Positions 34,186 through 46,446 of a stretch of DNA of 64,000 bases are shown piece after piece (positions within the stretch are counted from its first letter, which is position 1; every line of letters begins with the position of its first letter). A model generated the notes under the pieces. It made no database searches. It saw nothing but the letters and a program-made list of their open reading frames with translations, and was not told the DNA's origin. The stretch lies in assembly GCA_023101885.1 (NCBI GenBank), contig JALPQD010000634.1, forward strand, positions 806,001 to 870,000, given 5' to 3'. The stretch comes from Typhlomys cinereus (taxonomy: Eukaryota; Chordata; Mammalia; Rodentia; Platacanthomyidae). The position numbers and the translations under genes are program-made.

Positions 34186-34435
34186 CCAGTTTGTATACCA
34201 GAGGACACTTGAATGTGCATGCTTGTAGAGGGCCAAGGGTGTCATGGGAGATTACCTTTCATGATCTTACCTCCTTACTGCTCTGCTCTTGAATCTTTCA
34301 GACTCCACATTCCAAGGTTGGAAGTGCAGGGCACCACCATTTCAGTCCCACTTTTTAACATTTGAATCCAGGATCTGAATTCAGCTCCTTCTGCATGTAA
34401 AGCAGACACTTTAACCCCTGAACAATCTCTCCAAA
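34137..34435 (-). mobile_element. (GT)n tract plus degenerate B3/B2-type SINE
   Basis: A pure (GT)n run at 34137-34182 leads into CCAGAGGACACTTGAATGTG and a reversed tRNA-like head (GATCTGAATTCAGCTCC, then TTTAACCCCTGAACAATCTC) ending near 34435. The layout matches B3-type SINEs. Heavily diverged. Confidence 0.55.
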
Positions 34436-34689
34436 CATTTCTAGGTTTTTCAGAGGGCACTAATCCCATGTATGATTTTACCCTTGTGCCTCCTAGGCAA
34501 AGCTAATTAGTTCTCAAAGTAATCATTTTTATTCATTTTTATTACATTTGGGGCTATGGTTATACCATAAACATTTTCATGGAAATCCAGAATTTGATAC
34601 CCAATTAGTCAGTATTATCAAAGACTGTGATTGGAATCTAAATCCACGAAAACCCAATGTTATCTGTGCAGACTAAAACACCATTTTTT

Positions 34690-35060
34690 ATCAATCATTT
34701 GGGAAACAAAAATTTATTGAGAATTTTACATATGCAAACAAAATGTGTTTGTGTCCTTGTCCCATCCCCCAACTTCTAACCTCCTTGTCCACCCTCATCC
34801 CCCTTCACCAATCCAGCTATGTCTCTCCCATTTCCCATCCCTCTGCATGTGTGGATGACAGGCTCCATTTGGGGTACCTGTGCTATACCTAGGGAACTAG
34901 GTCTCTGTGGTAGTGTATTTGTCCTTCACGGGATAAGCTCACAATTGAGGAGGCTCACTTTTAGTGGTCCAGAACCTGGCAAAGGATGTTTTTCGTGGTG
35001 TTTATAAAACACCATTATTGCAAAATGGGATCTGAGTATCTTAAGTCCTGTATTTGCTTC
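34690..35060 (-). repeat. Probable ancient L1 3' UTR
   Basis: An A/T-rich start is followed by pyrimidine-rich sequence (CCCATCCCCCAACTTCTAAC, CACCCTCATCCCCCTTCACC) reminiscent of an old L1 3' UTR in reverse. Assignment is by composition and general layout only. Confidence 0.35.
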
Positions 35061-35309
35061 CTCCTATCTATGATGCTTTTGTGATCCCCTACTTTTGTCT
35101 TTATGGATATGTAATACTGAAATGACAAAATTTAAAACAATAACTTAGTTTCCTTTCTCATATACCTCTAGTGCATAGTATCATCATTGGCTTCAGAGTA
35201 CATTCTGTATTCTTTATGTTTTTAAAAATAATGAAGATGATGAAGAGAATGATATGTTTGTCTTCTGATAATCACCTGACCTCCACACATGCATCATGGC
35301 ATTAGTGTA

Positions 35310-35368
35310 CTCTCTCTGTCTCTGTCTCTGTCTCTGTCTCTGCCTCTCTCTGTCTCTCTTTCTCTCTC
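35310..35368. repeat. (TCTCTG)n-type simple repeat
   Basis: TCTCTGTCTCTGTCTCTG units, degenerating to TCTCTTTCTCTCTC by 35368. Confidence 0.9.
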
Positions 35369-35394
35369 AAAATAAATCAATAATCTCCCCATGG

Positions 35395-36904
35395 CCACAC
35401 CAATCTTCCAGTGCACATTGACAACGTAGCCTGGCCCACGAGAAGGCAGCTCAATTTCCCACTTAACCTAACAAACTCTAGCTTTCTTCAGTCCCCCACC
35501 ATCCTGCTAATCATTAAAATAGCCTCCAAGAAATTAATAGCGGTCACTGAAACCTCAGACTGGTGACCAGTGACCAGTACCATACAACGGAAGTCCCCAA
35601 AAATCTCACAATTCAACACAAGGAAAACTCTTCACATAACTCTAAGATGAGAATCCTATTTTATTTTCCTTTTAACATCAATTGATACCCACCACATCTT
35701 AAGATCTCCAAACAGTGCATACAAAGCCCCACACACCCACCCTTTCATGTCATTAGCCATTCACCCTCTCATACCCCTAACCGTCTATGAGCAACTGTGT
35801 CTCACAACACTCAAAACCCTTGCTACTACTTCTTAAAGCTGTTTCAATACTTAATCCAAGCCTCAACCTAACAAACCCTGACACCCACTTTAATTTCTCA
35901 TATATAACTAAAACAAAACCCTTCCTCCCCCTTAACCAGAGCTGGGCCTACGCACTAGTTGGGTACCACAATAACCTTAACCATGAGCAACACTAAGAAA
36001 TCATAGACTTACTCCTTTCATACCTAGTCAAGGACTCCCAACAACCATCCAAATATGGTAATTCTATTGAACTCAAAAGAGTCAGAAACACATGAGAAAT
36101 AAAGAATCCTGGGACCAAAGAGAAAATACCAAAGTCACACATTGAATCCACAGAACAAGAAAAATCAGGATAAAAATGCTCCAAAAAAACCAATGACTGG
36201 GGATGGGGAGGGAAAGGAGGGGGAGCAGGGGGGTTCGGGGGGAGGAGGAGGGAAGGAGGGAACTAGTCTACCTATTAAGTTTGTATGAGCGGAAATAATA
36301 AAAATGTATTAAAAAAAACCAATGACCCCTATAATGATATATTCAAAACAGAACAAATTCTTGGATATTAGCCAAGAAACCTGACCAAAGAAATTCAAGA
36401 AGTCCAAGAGGAATTGAATAACTGCTTAATGATCTTTGAACAGAATAGCAACAGGCATTTGGATGAGATGAAAAATGAAGCTGAAGAAAGAAAACTAAGC
36501 ATATAGCACTAAAAAAACTCATGCAGAGAGTAAACTTGAAATTAAAAACAAGCTAAGTATAACACAAAAATGTATAGAAAGTCTCATCAACAGAACAAAG
36601 GAGAAAATAGAATATCAGAATTAAATAAAAGATGTCAATCAAAATTGTTCAATTAAAGAGGTGAAAAAGTTAAAAAATACTTGAGAGGAATATTAGAACT
36701 TTGGGACACCCTGAAAAATCCAAACTTGTGCAGTGTACAAAGAGATTACTTCACACAGTTATAAATAAAAACTTAACATATATAAGGACAGAGATTTCTA
36801 TTCAAGAGCAACACATGACAAATGCCCCCATCAGATATGACCAAAATAGAATCTCGTTATGTGAAATAATAGTCAAAACACTGTGGACTCAAGACAAAGA
36901 AAAC
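35395..36904 (+). mobile_element. Old plus-strand L1: 5' UTR-like region and ORF1, block 1
   Basis: 35395-36060 is a C-rich, G-poor stretch unlike the other L1 5' UTRs here, leading without a gap into a decayed ORF1 (from about 36060; AATACCAAAGTCACACATTG). I read it as the 5' UTR of an older L1 family, which is inference. ORF1 is interrupted by a short L1 tail (36198-36311) and by the L1 at 36905-37752. Confidence 0.6.
36198..36311 (+). mobile_element. Very short L1 tail insertion
   Basis: 114 bp: the G-rich polypurine tract, TTAAGTTTGTATGAGCGGAA, and an A-tail. A perfect 15-bp duplication AAAAAAACCAATGAC flanks it (36183-36197, 36312-36326). A severely 5'-truncated L1. Confidence 0.9.
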
Positions 36905-37752
36905 TTTTTTGTTGTTTATATTTTATTTGTTCCACTCATACAAATTTAATAAGTATCCCATTCCCCTTCCTCCCTCCTCCCCTTCCTGGACACCCCTCCT
37001 TTCTTTCCCCCTTTCCCGCCTTTCCCCCCTCCCTGCCCTTCTCTCAGTGCCCCCCCCCCATTCCTGGAGCATCCTTTAGTGTGTCTGTCAAACTTCCCTC
37101 TGGATCCTCCTCTCTGATGAGGTGTAAGGACTCACTCAGTAGCATTGCCTAGAGCTCTTTTTTGTGTTCCCCTTTAGTATGGAACATTATTGTGGCTGTT
37201 AATCCTTGGTGATATGTGAGGGTGAGTGATATAGTCCCTGATGTTGTGTGTGTTTTGTGGGTGGCTATATGAAAAAATTACTCTACAGTAACTAATAATT
37301 GAAAGGAACAGGATGGTAAAAAGGGGGTTTACTTATCTTTGGATTGGATGTGGAGAATTCTCTTCCATGTGATAGGATAAATTTAGAGGATTTCAGATGT
37401 GTGGCCTTTGTCCCCTAGAGCTTTGCTTGGGTGTTCTTTGGACTCTGTTGAATTCTGATGAGCAGTTTGGCCTCCCTGGAATGGGACACAGTGTGTCCTC
37501 GATGGTGTGGGTACATCCAGGGCAGGCGGGTAGGGAAAAGGCAGAGGTGCTTGCAGTGGGCGCAATTAACCTGGGGACCTGGGGTGGGGCCCAGGAGTCC
37601 TCCCTGTCCTGGAGCAGCGCCTGCTCCAGCTCGCTGGTGGGAGCTGAGATGAGTGGGTTACCTGGAGTATGGGGGTGAGCAGGGGGAGTTTACCTGGGGC
37701 ACAGTGTCTCCTCACTGGAGTTCGTGCGTCCCGGGCAGGCGGGTAGGAAAAG
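36905..37752 (-). mobile_element. L1 with 5' UTR fused directly to 3' UTR
   Basis: Perfect 10-bp duplication CAAAGAAAAC at 36895-36904 and 37753-37762. On the minus strand the order is 5' UTR monomers (37752 to about 37380), a 5' UTR tether (to about 37210), then 3' UTR (about 37208 to 36905) with polypurine tract and A-tail. ORF1 and ORF2 are absent. The tether matches the plus-strand segment at about 46900-47127 (TTTTCATATAGCCACCCACA versus TTTTCCATATAGTCATCCCA). A single insertion of an internally deleted or spliced L1 RNA is the simplest reading. Confidence 0.75.
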
Positions 37753-39027
37753 CAAAGAAAACATTTGAGATCTCAAGTTTGAATAACCAAGTCCCATTTA
37801 AAGGTAAACCTTTTAAAATAACCGTTAATTTTCAGTGGAAACATTAAGAGGCAGAAGAGCTTGATGAGACCTATGTCAGGTTAAAAATTCAAATGCCAAC
37901 CCAGGCTGATATATCCATCAAAACTACCAGTCATGATTGAAGGTGAAAGAAAAATTTCCCAACATAAGTGTAGTATGAACCTGCATGACCACTAAACAAG
38001 GTATAGAGAAGATATTAGAATACATAAGAAAAAATAAGTGAAGTCACAAGAAGAAAATATAAGTCTAAAATGTCTAATTATTATTATATATTATATGTAT
38101 ATAATACATATAGAAAGGAAATATAATGCCAACTAAGCAAAGAAACACACATGTAATAAACAAAACATGATAGGAATCAACAGACATTTCTGAATTATAT
38201 CCCTAAATTTCAGTGGACTTCACATTTCAATCAAGAGACACAGACTACAAACATGGATTAAAAATCACGAGGATCAATCTTTTCCCTTCAAAAAGCAAAT
38301 CTCACCTGGAAAGACAGACACAATCTCAGAGTGAAAGGATGTTCAAAGGTACTCGCAAGTAATGTAACAAGGAAAAAAGTTGGAGTCACGATTCTAGTAT
38401 CTGACAAAATAGACTTCAAATGAAAAGAAATTATCAGAGACATAGAGTGATATTACACTTTAGTCAAAGGAACAATCCAACAGAAATGACTTTACAATTC
38501 CAAATATGTACACACCCATTGTAGACTCATCAACCTTTAGTAAAATAGAATAACATCTCAGACAACAAATCAGGAAGTGTGGAGTACCTCAGCACCCCAC
38601 TTTCACTATTGGATATGTCAACATACCAACAGCTAAACAGAAACACACTTGAGGTGAATCAAACTACAATGGACCCCCATAGACCTCTATAAAATCTTCA
38701 TTATAACACCAAGGAATATATATACCTTCTTTTCAGCAGCACATGGAACATTCAGTAAAACAGGCCACATGTTGGGCCAAAACGCAAGCCTCCACATATA
38801 CAGCTAAGTGGAAAACACATCGTGTGCTTTATCTGACCAGCACGCAATAAAGCTAGACATCCACAGCAAAGCAAATGACAAAAGTAATCTTGAAAATTAA
38901 ACACCATGATGCTGAATGAGAAATAGGCTCAAACAGAAGTCGGAGTGGAAATTCCAAAATTCCTGGAAATTAATGATAATGAAAACACACCATATCAAAA
39001 TCTCTAGGAAACACTCAGTGCATATGT
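37753..39027 (+). mobile_element. Old plus-strand L1, block 2: ORF1 end and ORF2 N-terminus
   Basis: Resumes in ORF1 (CCCATTTAAAGGTAAACCTT, the conserved FKGKPFKIT region), passes the inter-ORF region and enters ORF2 near 38168 (ATGATAGGAATCAACAGACA), then the decayed endonuclease region. Ends at the AAAAAAGGAACAT target site of the next insertion. Confidence 0.7.
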
Positions 39028-39633
39028 AAAAAAGGAACATCCCTGGAAAAGTTACTTTTGAGTTCATAGGCAAATTTTTTAATTGGGCCATTTCCTAGGT
39101 GTGTATTTTACTAAGATCTTTGTGCACTCTCAATAATAGAACTCTATCAGATATGTAGTTAGTAACGATTTTCTCCCAATCTGTGGGATGCGTTTTTGCT
39201 GGGTTTATAATCTCTTTATTTGAACAGAAGCTTTTAATTTCATAAGATGCCATTTGTTGAGTGTTGATTCTAGTGAATGTGCTATTGAATTTCTGTTTAG
39301 GAACTGTTGGCCTACTCCAATCAGCTCAAGGTAGTTCCCTACCCTTTCAAGCAGAGTTTTTATAGTCCCTGGCTTAATATCAAGGACCTTCATCCAGTTG
39401 GAATTAATTTTTGTGCAAGTATGCATCCAGATTTAATCTTCTGCATATAGACACTCACTTTTATGAGCACCAGTTTTTGAAGATACTGTTGTATTTCCAA
39501 TGAATTTTTTGGGCCCTTTGTTAAAGATCAAATGGTTGTAATTGTGTGGGCTTTTATCTAGGTCTTCAACCCTTATCCATTGAGCTACATATCTATTTTG
39601 GAGCCAGTTCCAGGCTGTTTGGTTACTATGGAT

Positions 39634-41858
39634 TGTCACATCCTGAGCCAACTAGGCTGGTAGACAAGGTCTCAACCTGTGGAAGAACTTCAAGAAAGTT
39701 CTGGAAACGGGACATGGCTTATTTTGAAATAAATAATAAAGATATGATGCATGTGGGCATTGTCAGGCTTGTAACCTGTTCTAAGGGCCTGAGTGGTTAC
39801 TAGGGACTGCTCCCCTCAGAGTCTTGCCTCTTATCTTTGACAGACAAGTTCCTCTCTTTTTGGGATTGTGTGAGTCTCCTATCTCTGCCAGACAAGTTCT
39901 TCCCTTTTTCCTGGTGGATTGGGAGGTCTCCTATCTTTTCCCAGGCCTCCTTTTCCTTTTTTTCCAAAAAAAAAACTACCTAGGATGTCACCTCCCCCTA
40001 AGTTCCTGCTTCTGGAACTACAGATGTGAAGTAATTTGCTTGAAGTCTTTTGTTTCCTAAATACATACCAAGCCTGCTTTTAACTTTAAATTAAAATTCT
40101 AACTAGAAATTTTATGTCCAACCATACATAGTAAAAAGGCTTGTTAGCCAGCCTATGTACACTAATTGTAAAGAAACTAGAAAAATAATTTCAGGAGTCC
40201 TAAAACATAGATAGAATTCCCTAAAAATATGACTCTTGTGAAATTATTTCAAAAATTCTACATATATGAGACTATGCCATCTGTTCATTAAAATTAGTAT
40301 ACAACTATTTCCTATAAAGCACATAATTAACAGAAAATAATATGATTCCTAAAATTAACACACAACTATTTCTTATAGAGCACATGAGTTAATAGAAAGT
40401 ATAAATAAATAAAATAAATTCTAATATAGTTCTTACCATTATAACCTAATGTAGGCCAACTTATATGATATCCTTAAAAAGAAAAAAGTAATGTATAATA
40501 TACACCCCCTCCAACAGTTTCACTTTAACATTTACAAAAATATATAATAACTATAACACAAATTAATAAGGAGCTCAATCTCAGTGTTATTTTAACTAAA
40601 CCTCAAATGAAATTTTTGTTAAATACAACAATACAGACTTAGACCCTGTGACTGTTTGGTGAGATATTGTAATATAAATAAATTTAGAGAGACTGAGAGG
40701 CTGGGAAAAACCTGTTGTAGGGCTGGGATAAAAACCTGTTAAGATGTGATAAGGATTTGTTTGTGTCTCACCCTTAAACAATGAGTTAAATTCTTAAAGA
40801 ATGTTTATCCTAAAGTGATTACTGCCGATTAGAAAAATATGTGTCTGGAGGGTATGATCTCACCAGAAGGGGAGGGCATATAGTCTGGCAGATAAAAGGT
40901 AACCATTTTGAAAATAGGTGATTGACCCCTCCCTCACTGTGGTTTCCTACTTTTATTACATCTACCTTTGAATGTGCTCTTATAACAAGACTCTAGTTTA
41001 ACAGATTTTTGTCTCTGGCCAGGGGGTGACATACAATGCCCAGCAGGATGGAGTGAAGGGCATTGCAGGAACAGCAAAACTGCAAAAGAAAATCAACAAA
41101 CCACTATCCAGAACTTCAGAGACTCTATATCAACCACCTAGAACTAGGCCAGCCTAATCTCTCCCCATCCTGAAGCTCAGGGACATTTGCGGAAGAGGGG
41201 GTGGTAAGATGGTAAGAGCACAAGGATGGGAGGAGCAATGATATGCAAGATACTCCACACTAGTTAGGGCTGAAGCAATCATCATTGGACTTTCCATGCC
41301 AACACACTATTGACCCCACAAAGTCTAGCATTTGCTAAAGGCACCAAGATCCTTGGAGGCAAGGGATTGACAGCCACAGTAGTGTTCCCATGGTTAAGGG
41401 GAATACAGTAAAGGGTTCAGGGAAATGCCAATGGGTCCTTGTATGTCATCGGAGAGGAGGGCCCAGAGTAGAGTCAGGCATGCACATTAAAGGATTCTCC
41501 GGGGATTGGGGGAGAGGCATTGGGGGATGGGGAGGGAGGGGTGAGGGGAGGGGAATCAGGAGGGTCGGGGGGAGGAGGAGGAGGGAGGGAGGGAACCAGT
41601 GTACCTACTAAGTTTGTATTAGCATAAATAATAATAAAAATGTTAAAAAAAAAAAAGAAAGATACGTCTCTGTCTTCAGGTGCAGCATTCTCTGCCCCAA
41701 AATTTTCTAGCATAAAAGCTGTTAGGATATTCCAATAAACTGGACTCAGATTCACCCAGCCCAGGGTTGTGCATGTATCTGTTTCTCATTTGCCAAAGCC
41801 TTGCCCACCTTGTCGAGGGGTGCCCTGCATTTGAGGTTGCAGCGCTTAGACTGCAACA
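39634..41858. mobile_element. LTR-type element, TG..CA ends, 6-bp duplication
   Basis: Starts TGTCACATCC and ends GACTGCAACA. ATGGAT flanks it at 39628-39633 and 41859-41864, splitting an L1 stretch that otherwise reads through. Six-base duplications are typical of class II (beta-like) endogenous retroviruses. Without the nested L1 (40848-41656) it is about 1.4 kb, long for a solo LTR, so it may be a large LTR or a deleted provirus. AATAAACTGGACTC near 41729 could be the LTR poly-A signal if it reads plus. No coding region is recognised. Confidence 0.65.
40848..41656 (+). mobile_element. 5'-truncated L1 (3' UTR) inside the LTR element
   Basis: 3' UTR from GGAGGGTATGATCTCACCAG to the G-rich tract (41500-41600), GTTTGTATTAGCATAAATAA and an A-tail. 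Flanked by GAAAAATATGTGTCTG (40832-40847) and GAAAGATACGTCTCTG (41657-41672), 13 of 16 identical. Confidence 0.8.
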
Positions 41859-43648
41859 ATGGATTTGTAGTATAGATGAAGATTTGGTATGATTTGCTTT
41901 TGTGCTTCCATATGAATTTTGATATTGTTTAGTCAATTTCTATAAAGAATTGCTTTGGAATTTTGATTGGTATAGTGTTGAATGTGTATATTGCTTTTGA
42001 TAGGTTGGTCATATTTATGATGTTGATTCTGTCTATCCAGGAGCATGGGAGGTCTTTCTACCTTGTGGTGTCTTGTCTAATATCTTTTTTAGGGTTTTTA
42101 AAGGTTTCACTCTAAAGGTTTCTCACTGGAGAGGATGTGGAGAGAAAGGAACTCTCCTACATTACTGGTGGGAATTCAGGCTTATAAAACCACTCTGGCA
42201 ATCAGTATGGTGATTTCTAAAAGAGTTAAAGAATGTAATGCCAGAAGATTCTGCTAAACCACTATTGGAAAAAATCCTCCATAATGCAGAAATTCACTAC
42301 ATTGACAGAGCACAACAATGTTCATTGCAGCACTTTTTACAATATCAAAGTCATGAAATCAAACCAAATGCCCAACAGTTGAGGAATAGATAATGAAAAT
42401 GTCATACATTTATAAAATGGATAGTACTTAGCCATTATAAAATATTCATTAATGAAACTGGCTGGAAACTAGGTGAAATTAGAAAATTATATTGATTGAA
42501 GTATCCCAGACACAGAAAGTTAGACATTATGTGTACACCCTAATAAGGGTATCCTAGTTACAAACCCACTTAATGACATATTAAAAGGTAAATCTCTGTA
42601 ATATCTACTGTAATTGCAAAGGATTATGAACAGGAGGGAATGGGAAGGAAGGCCTCAAAAAAAAAAAAGGAAATTGGGGATCACGCTTCAGTAGAGAACA
42701 TAGTCCATTTTCAAGTATTGCAAGTAAGTAGCAAAACACCTGGTGTAGCTCACTCTCACTTCATTTCTTGGTTCACTTGTGACTGAACAGGTTTTGTTCT
42801 CACTAATCAGGGAGGATATAGAGACTGACAGATAGATGGTAACCATCCAGCAAATAGGACACTGACTCCCCCAGTGTTGTGTCCTAGACCTATTTTTCCA
42901 TCTTTTTTTGAGTCTCTTCTTACCTTAACATCGTCATTCAAACAATCTTTTATCTTTAGTTCTGAGGTGACCTTCGATGCCAGTCAAAATGGAGCCAAGG
43001 GCAGTGCAGGAAAAGCCAAACTGAAAACAACAACCTACCATAATTCAAAACACCAAAGAACCTATATAAATTGCCTGAAACTAGACTATCCGAATATCTC
43101 CCCATCTTAAAATTTAGGAAACATTATGGAAGAGGGGGAAGCAAGATTGTAAGATGCCAAAGATGGGAAGGACCAATGATATGGAAGGTACGCCACACAA
43201 GTTAGGGCTGAAGCAATTAGAATTGGAATTTGCCTGACCTGCACAATGGCTGACATGTCAACAACTCTTGAAAATCTAGCATGGATCATCAGGGAGAAAG
43301 TTCCAGACAGTAGGCTCCTTAGAGACAAGGGATTAACAGTCAGAGTTCCCATACCAACTGGGAAGCCATGAAGGGGTTCCGGGCTATGCCACTGAGTCCT
43401 GAACCCTCACTAGGGTGAAGTTCTCAGAGGGAGATTTGAAATTCACACAAAAGGATGCTCAAGGAAAAGGGAGCGAGGAAGGGGGAGGTACCTGGAGAAA
43501 GGGAGGGAGGGAGTGGGTGAAATTAAGGAGGAAGGGAGGAGAGTACAAGGGGGAATGACTTAGGAGGGGAGGAGAGATGGAGAGGATGGAGGTAACTATT
43601 GAGCATGTACGATCAGGAAAATAAATATGGGAGAAAAAAAGGAAGCAT

Positions 43649-44185
43649 CATAAGTAAATAACTTAACAATGCAGAATAATTTAATGCCAAATACTGAAAC
43701 AATCAGAGATTAGGAAAAACGGGGTAGAAATACCCAAAAATGAGATAAAGATAATGATTCAAAGTATTAACCAAACAATGAATTTGTTCTCTAAAAATCA
43801 ACAAGATTGGTAAACTCTTAGCTAAATTAATCAAAACCAAAAGGGAAAACCAAAAATTAAAATAAGAGATGAAAATGGACTTACTACAACTAATTCCAAG
43901 AAAATTCAGAGAATTGTAAGGTCACACTTGAAAAGCTTAAATTCCACAAAATATGTGATTAGAAGGAAAAGGGTGACTAAGTTCACACAATATACCATAT
44001 TTGAGCCAGAATGAACTGAATCTTTGAATAGTGCTATATCAAGTGACACATAAAAGAAGTAATTATAACTCTTCCCACCAAAAACAGGCCACATGGATTG
44101 AGTGCAGAATTCCACCAGACATTTAAATAACACCACTACTCCTTAAATGATTCCATAAAATTGCAAAGGAAAGAAGACTTCCACA
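43649..44185 (+). mobile_element. Old plus-strand L1, block 3: ORF2
   Basis: ORF2 resumes after the twin-primed insert (AATAACTTAACAATGCAG, the NNLTMQ region) and decays to about 44185. There it meets the T-run of the next, minus-strand L1. Confidence 0.7.
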
Positions 44186-46446
44186 TTTTTATTTAATTTT
44201 TTCATAGGACATTTCTTTTTTTAAATTTTTCTCCTACAATTAATTTTTTTCCTAATCATACAAGCTTTTGCTACCTCCTCTTTCATAAGGTTCCCTGAGC
44301 TTTAGGATGGAAAGAGATTTGGCTGGTTTGGTCTGGTTCTAGGGGAATAATGTAGGGTCTTTGGTGTTCTGAATTATGGTTTCTTGTTGCTTTCAGTTTT
44401 GCTTTCCATGGCTGCATCCTGATTGTTATAAGTCTTTGCTTATATAACCAAAGACAAAAGACTGTTTAAATGAAGATCTTCATGTAAGAGGAGACTCAAA
44501 GATAGAAGAATAGGAGTAGACACATGTGGGGGGGATTAGTGTCCCATTTTCCAGATGGTTGCCATCTATGTGCCAGTCCCTATATACTCCCTGATTGGTG
44601 AGATCCAACCTGTTCAGTCCTAAGTGACCAGGAAGGGAAGTGAGAGGAGCTGCACCAGATATCTCACTACTTATATGCAATGAATGAACTTGGACTTCTG
44701 CAGAAGCTTGATCCCCTGCCTATCCCCTTTATTTTTAGGCCCCCTTTCCATGCTCTCCTGTGTATAATCCTTTACAAATACAATGGATATGACAGAGATT
44801 TACCTTTGAATATGTCATTAGTGGGTTTGGAATTAAGATCGACGTATTAGGAAGTACACATGGTGACGAACTTTCTGTGTCTTTGATATTTCACTCCGGA
44901 TAATTTTTTTTAATTCCATTCATTTCCTGGGAAATGTACCACACTTTCATTATGCATTCCTCAACTGTTGGGCATTTGGGTTGATTCCATAACTTTGGTA
45001 TTATAAATAGTGCTGCAATTAACATGTTTGTCTTTGTGTCACTATAGTGAATTTCTGAATTATGAGGAATTATTCCAAGTAGTGGAATAGCACTGTCCTA
45101 TGACATTTTAATCTTTCACTTTTTCAGAAATAGCCATACTGTTCACCAGAGTGGTAGTATAAGCCTGCATTACCACCATCAAAATTTCAGAGTTCTACTT
45201 GTCTCCACATACTGTCCAGCATTCCGTTGTTTTTAGTATTGTGGATTTTTGCCATCTTGACTGGGGGGAGATGATATGTCGGGATACTTTTGATTTGCAT
45301 TTCTCTGAGGGATAGGGATACACAGCATTTTTTAAGATATTTGTTAAACATTTCAATTTTGTCCCTCAAAAGTTTTTTTTTGAGTTCTAAGGCCCAATTT
45401 TCTTTCTTTTTAAAATTAATTAATTTTTTCCCACTCATGCAAACAATATGTACTGTGGGGCCCTTCCTCCCTCAACCCCTCCCCCACTTTTCCCCTTTCT
45501 TTCACCACCCTGCCTCGCTTTCTCCCAATACCCTTCTCTTCCCTGCTCCCCCCTCCAGCCCTCCAGCAATCCCTGGAGCATCCTTTCATGTGAATGTCAA
45601 ACTTCCCTCTGTGTCCTCCATTCTAATAAGGTGTAAGGACTCAGTAGCACTGCTTAGAGCCCTTTCTTGTGCTCCCTTTTAGTATGGGGACACTATTTTG
45701 TCTGTTAATGCCTTGTAAGGTACAATTTTCAATTGGGTCATTTATCTCTTTGGTGTTTAGTGCTTTAACTTCTTTGTACACTCAAGATTAATAGAACTCT
45801 AACAGATATGTGATTAGCAAAGGTTTTCTCCCATTCTGTGGTTTGCCTTTTTGCTGGGCTTACAATCTATTTATCTGAACTGAAGCTCTTTAATTTCATA
45901 AGATCCCATTTGTTGAGTGTTGGTTCTAGTGCCTGTGCTATTTTATTTCTATTTAGGAACTGTTGGCCCAGCCCGATCAGCTCAAGTGTGTTCTCTACAC
46001 TTTCAAGTAGTGTTTTTATAGTATCTGGCCGAACATTAAGGTCCTTGATCCATTTGGAATGAATTTTTGTGCATGGTGATAAATATGGGTCCAGTTTTAA
46101 TCTTTCGCTTGGGAATATTGAGTTATGTCAGCACCATTCTTTGATGATGCTATTCGTTTTCCATTGAATTTTTGGGCCCCTTTTTTCAAAGATCTAAAGG
46201 TTCTAATAGTGTGGACTTATATCTGGGTCTTCAACTCTTATCCATGGATCTACATGTCTATTTTGGAGACAAGACCAGGCTGTTTTGATTACTATGGATT
46301 TGTAGTGTAGATGAAGGTTTATTATGGTGATGCCTCTAGCAGTGTTTTTGTTACTCAGGATTGTTTTTGCTATTCTGGGTCTTCTGTGTTTCCACATGAA
46401 TTTTGATATTGTTTGGTCAATTTCTTTAAAGAATTGCTTTGGGATG
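44186..46446 (-). mobile_element. L1, minus strand, 5'-truncated
   Basis: T-rich start at about 44190, a 3' UTR with the polypurine part deleted, the ORF2 C-terminus from about 44890, and ORF2 up to the [20 protein letters not shown] region (46203-46440). It breaks at 46446, where a plus-strand L1 5' UTR begins. An L1 3' UTR is nested at 45403-45722. Confidence 0.75.
45403..45722 (-). mobile_element. 5'-truncated L1 (3' UTR) nested in L1
   Basis: T/A-rich tail, polypurine complement (45470-45570) and the conserved UTR segment ending at CCTTGTAAGGTA. An 8-bp duplication CAATTTTC lies at 45395-45402 and 45723-45730. The interrupted host ORF2 reads across once it is removed. Confidence 0.8.

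Larger units (their letters stand above)
39041..43634 (+). mobile_element. Twin-primed L1 with inverted 5' arm
   Basis: Duplication AAAAAAGGAACAT (39028-39040) and AAAAAAGGAAGCAT (43635-43648). The right arm (42121-43634) is plus-strand: ORF2 from GGAGAGGATGTGGAGAGAAA to the end, the 3' UTR and A-tail. The left arm (39041-42120, minus the LTR insert) is minus-strand ORF2 lying just upstream of the right arm in the source L1. About 100 bp of source sequence is lost at the inversion point. This is the signature of twin priming. An LTR element sits in the inverted arm. Confidence 0.85.

Noticed and set aside
37397..37678. 93-codon plus frame with Trp/Gly-rich translation
   Set aside because: Antisense reading of L1 5' UTR monomers. 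The same artefact occurs at 17100-17421 and 46602-46964.
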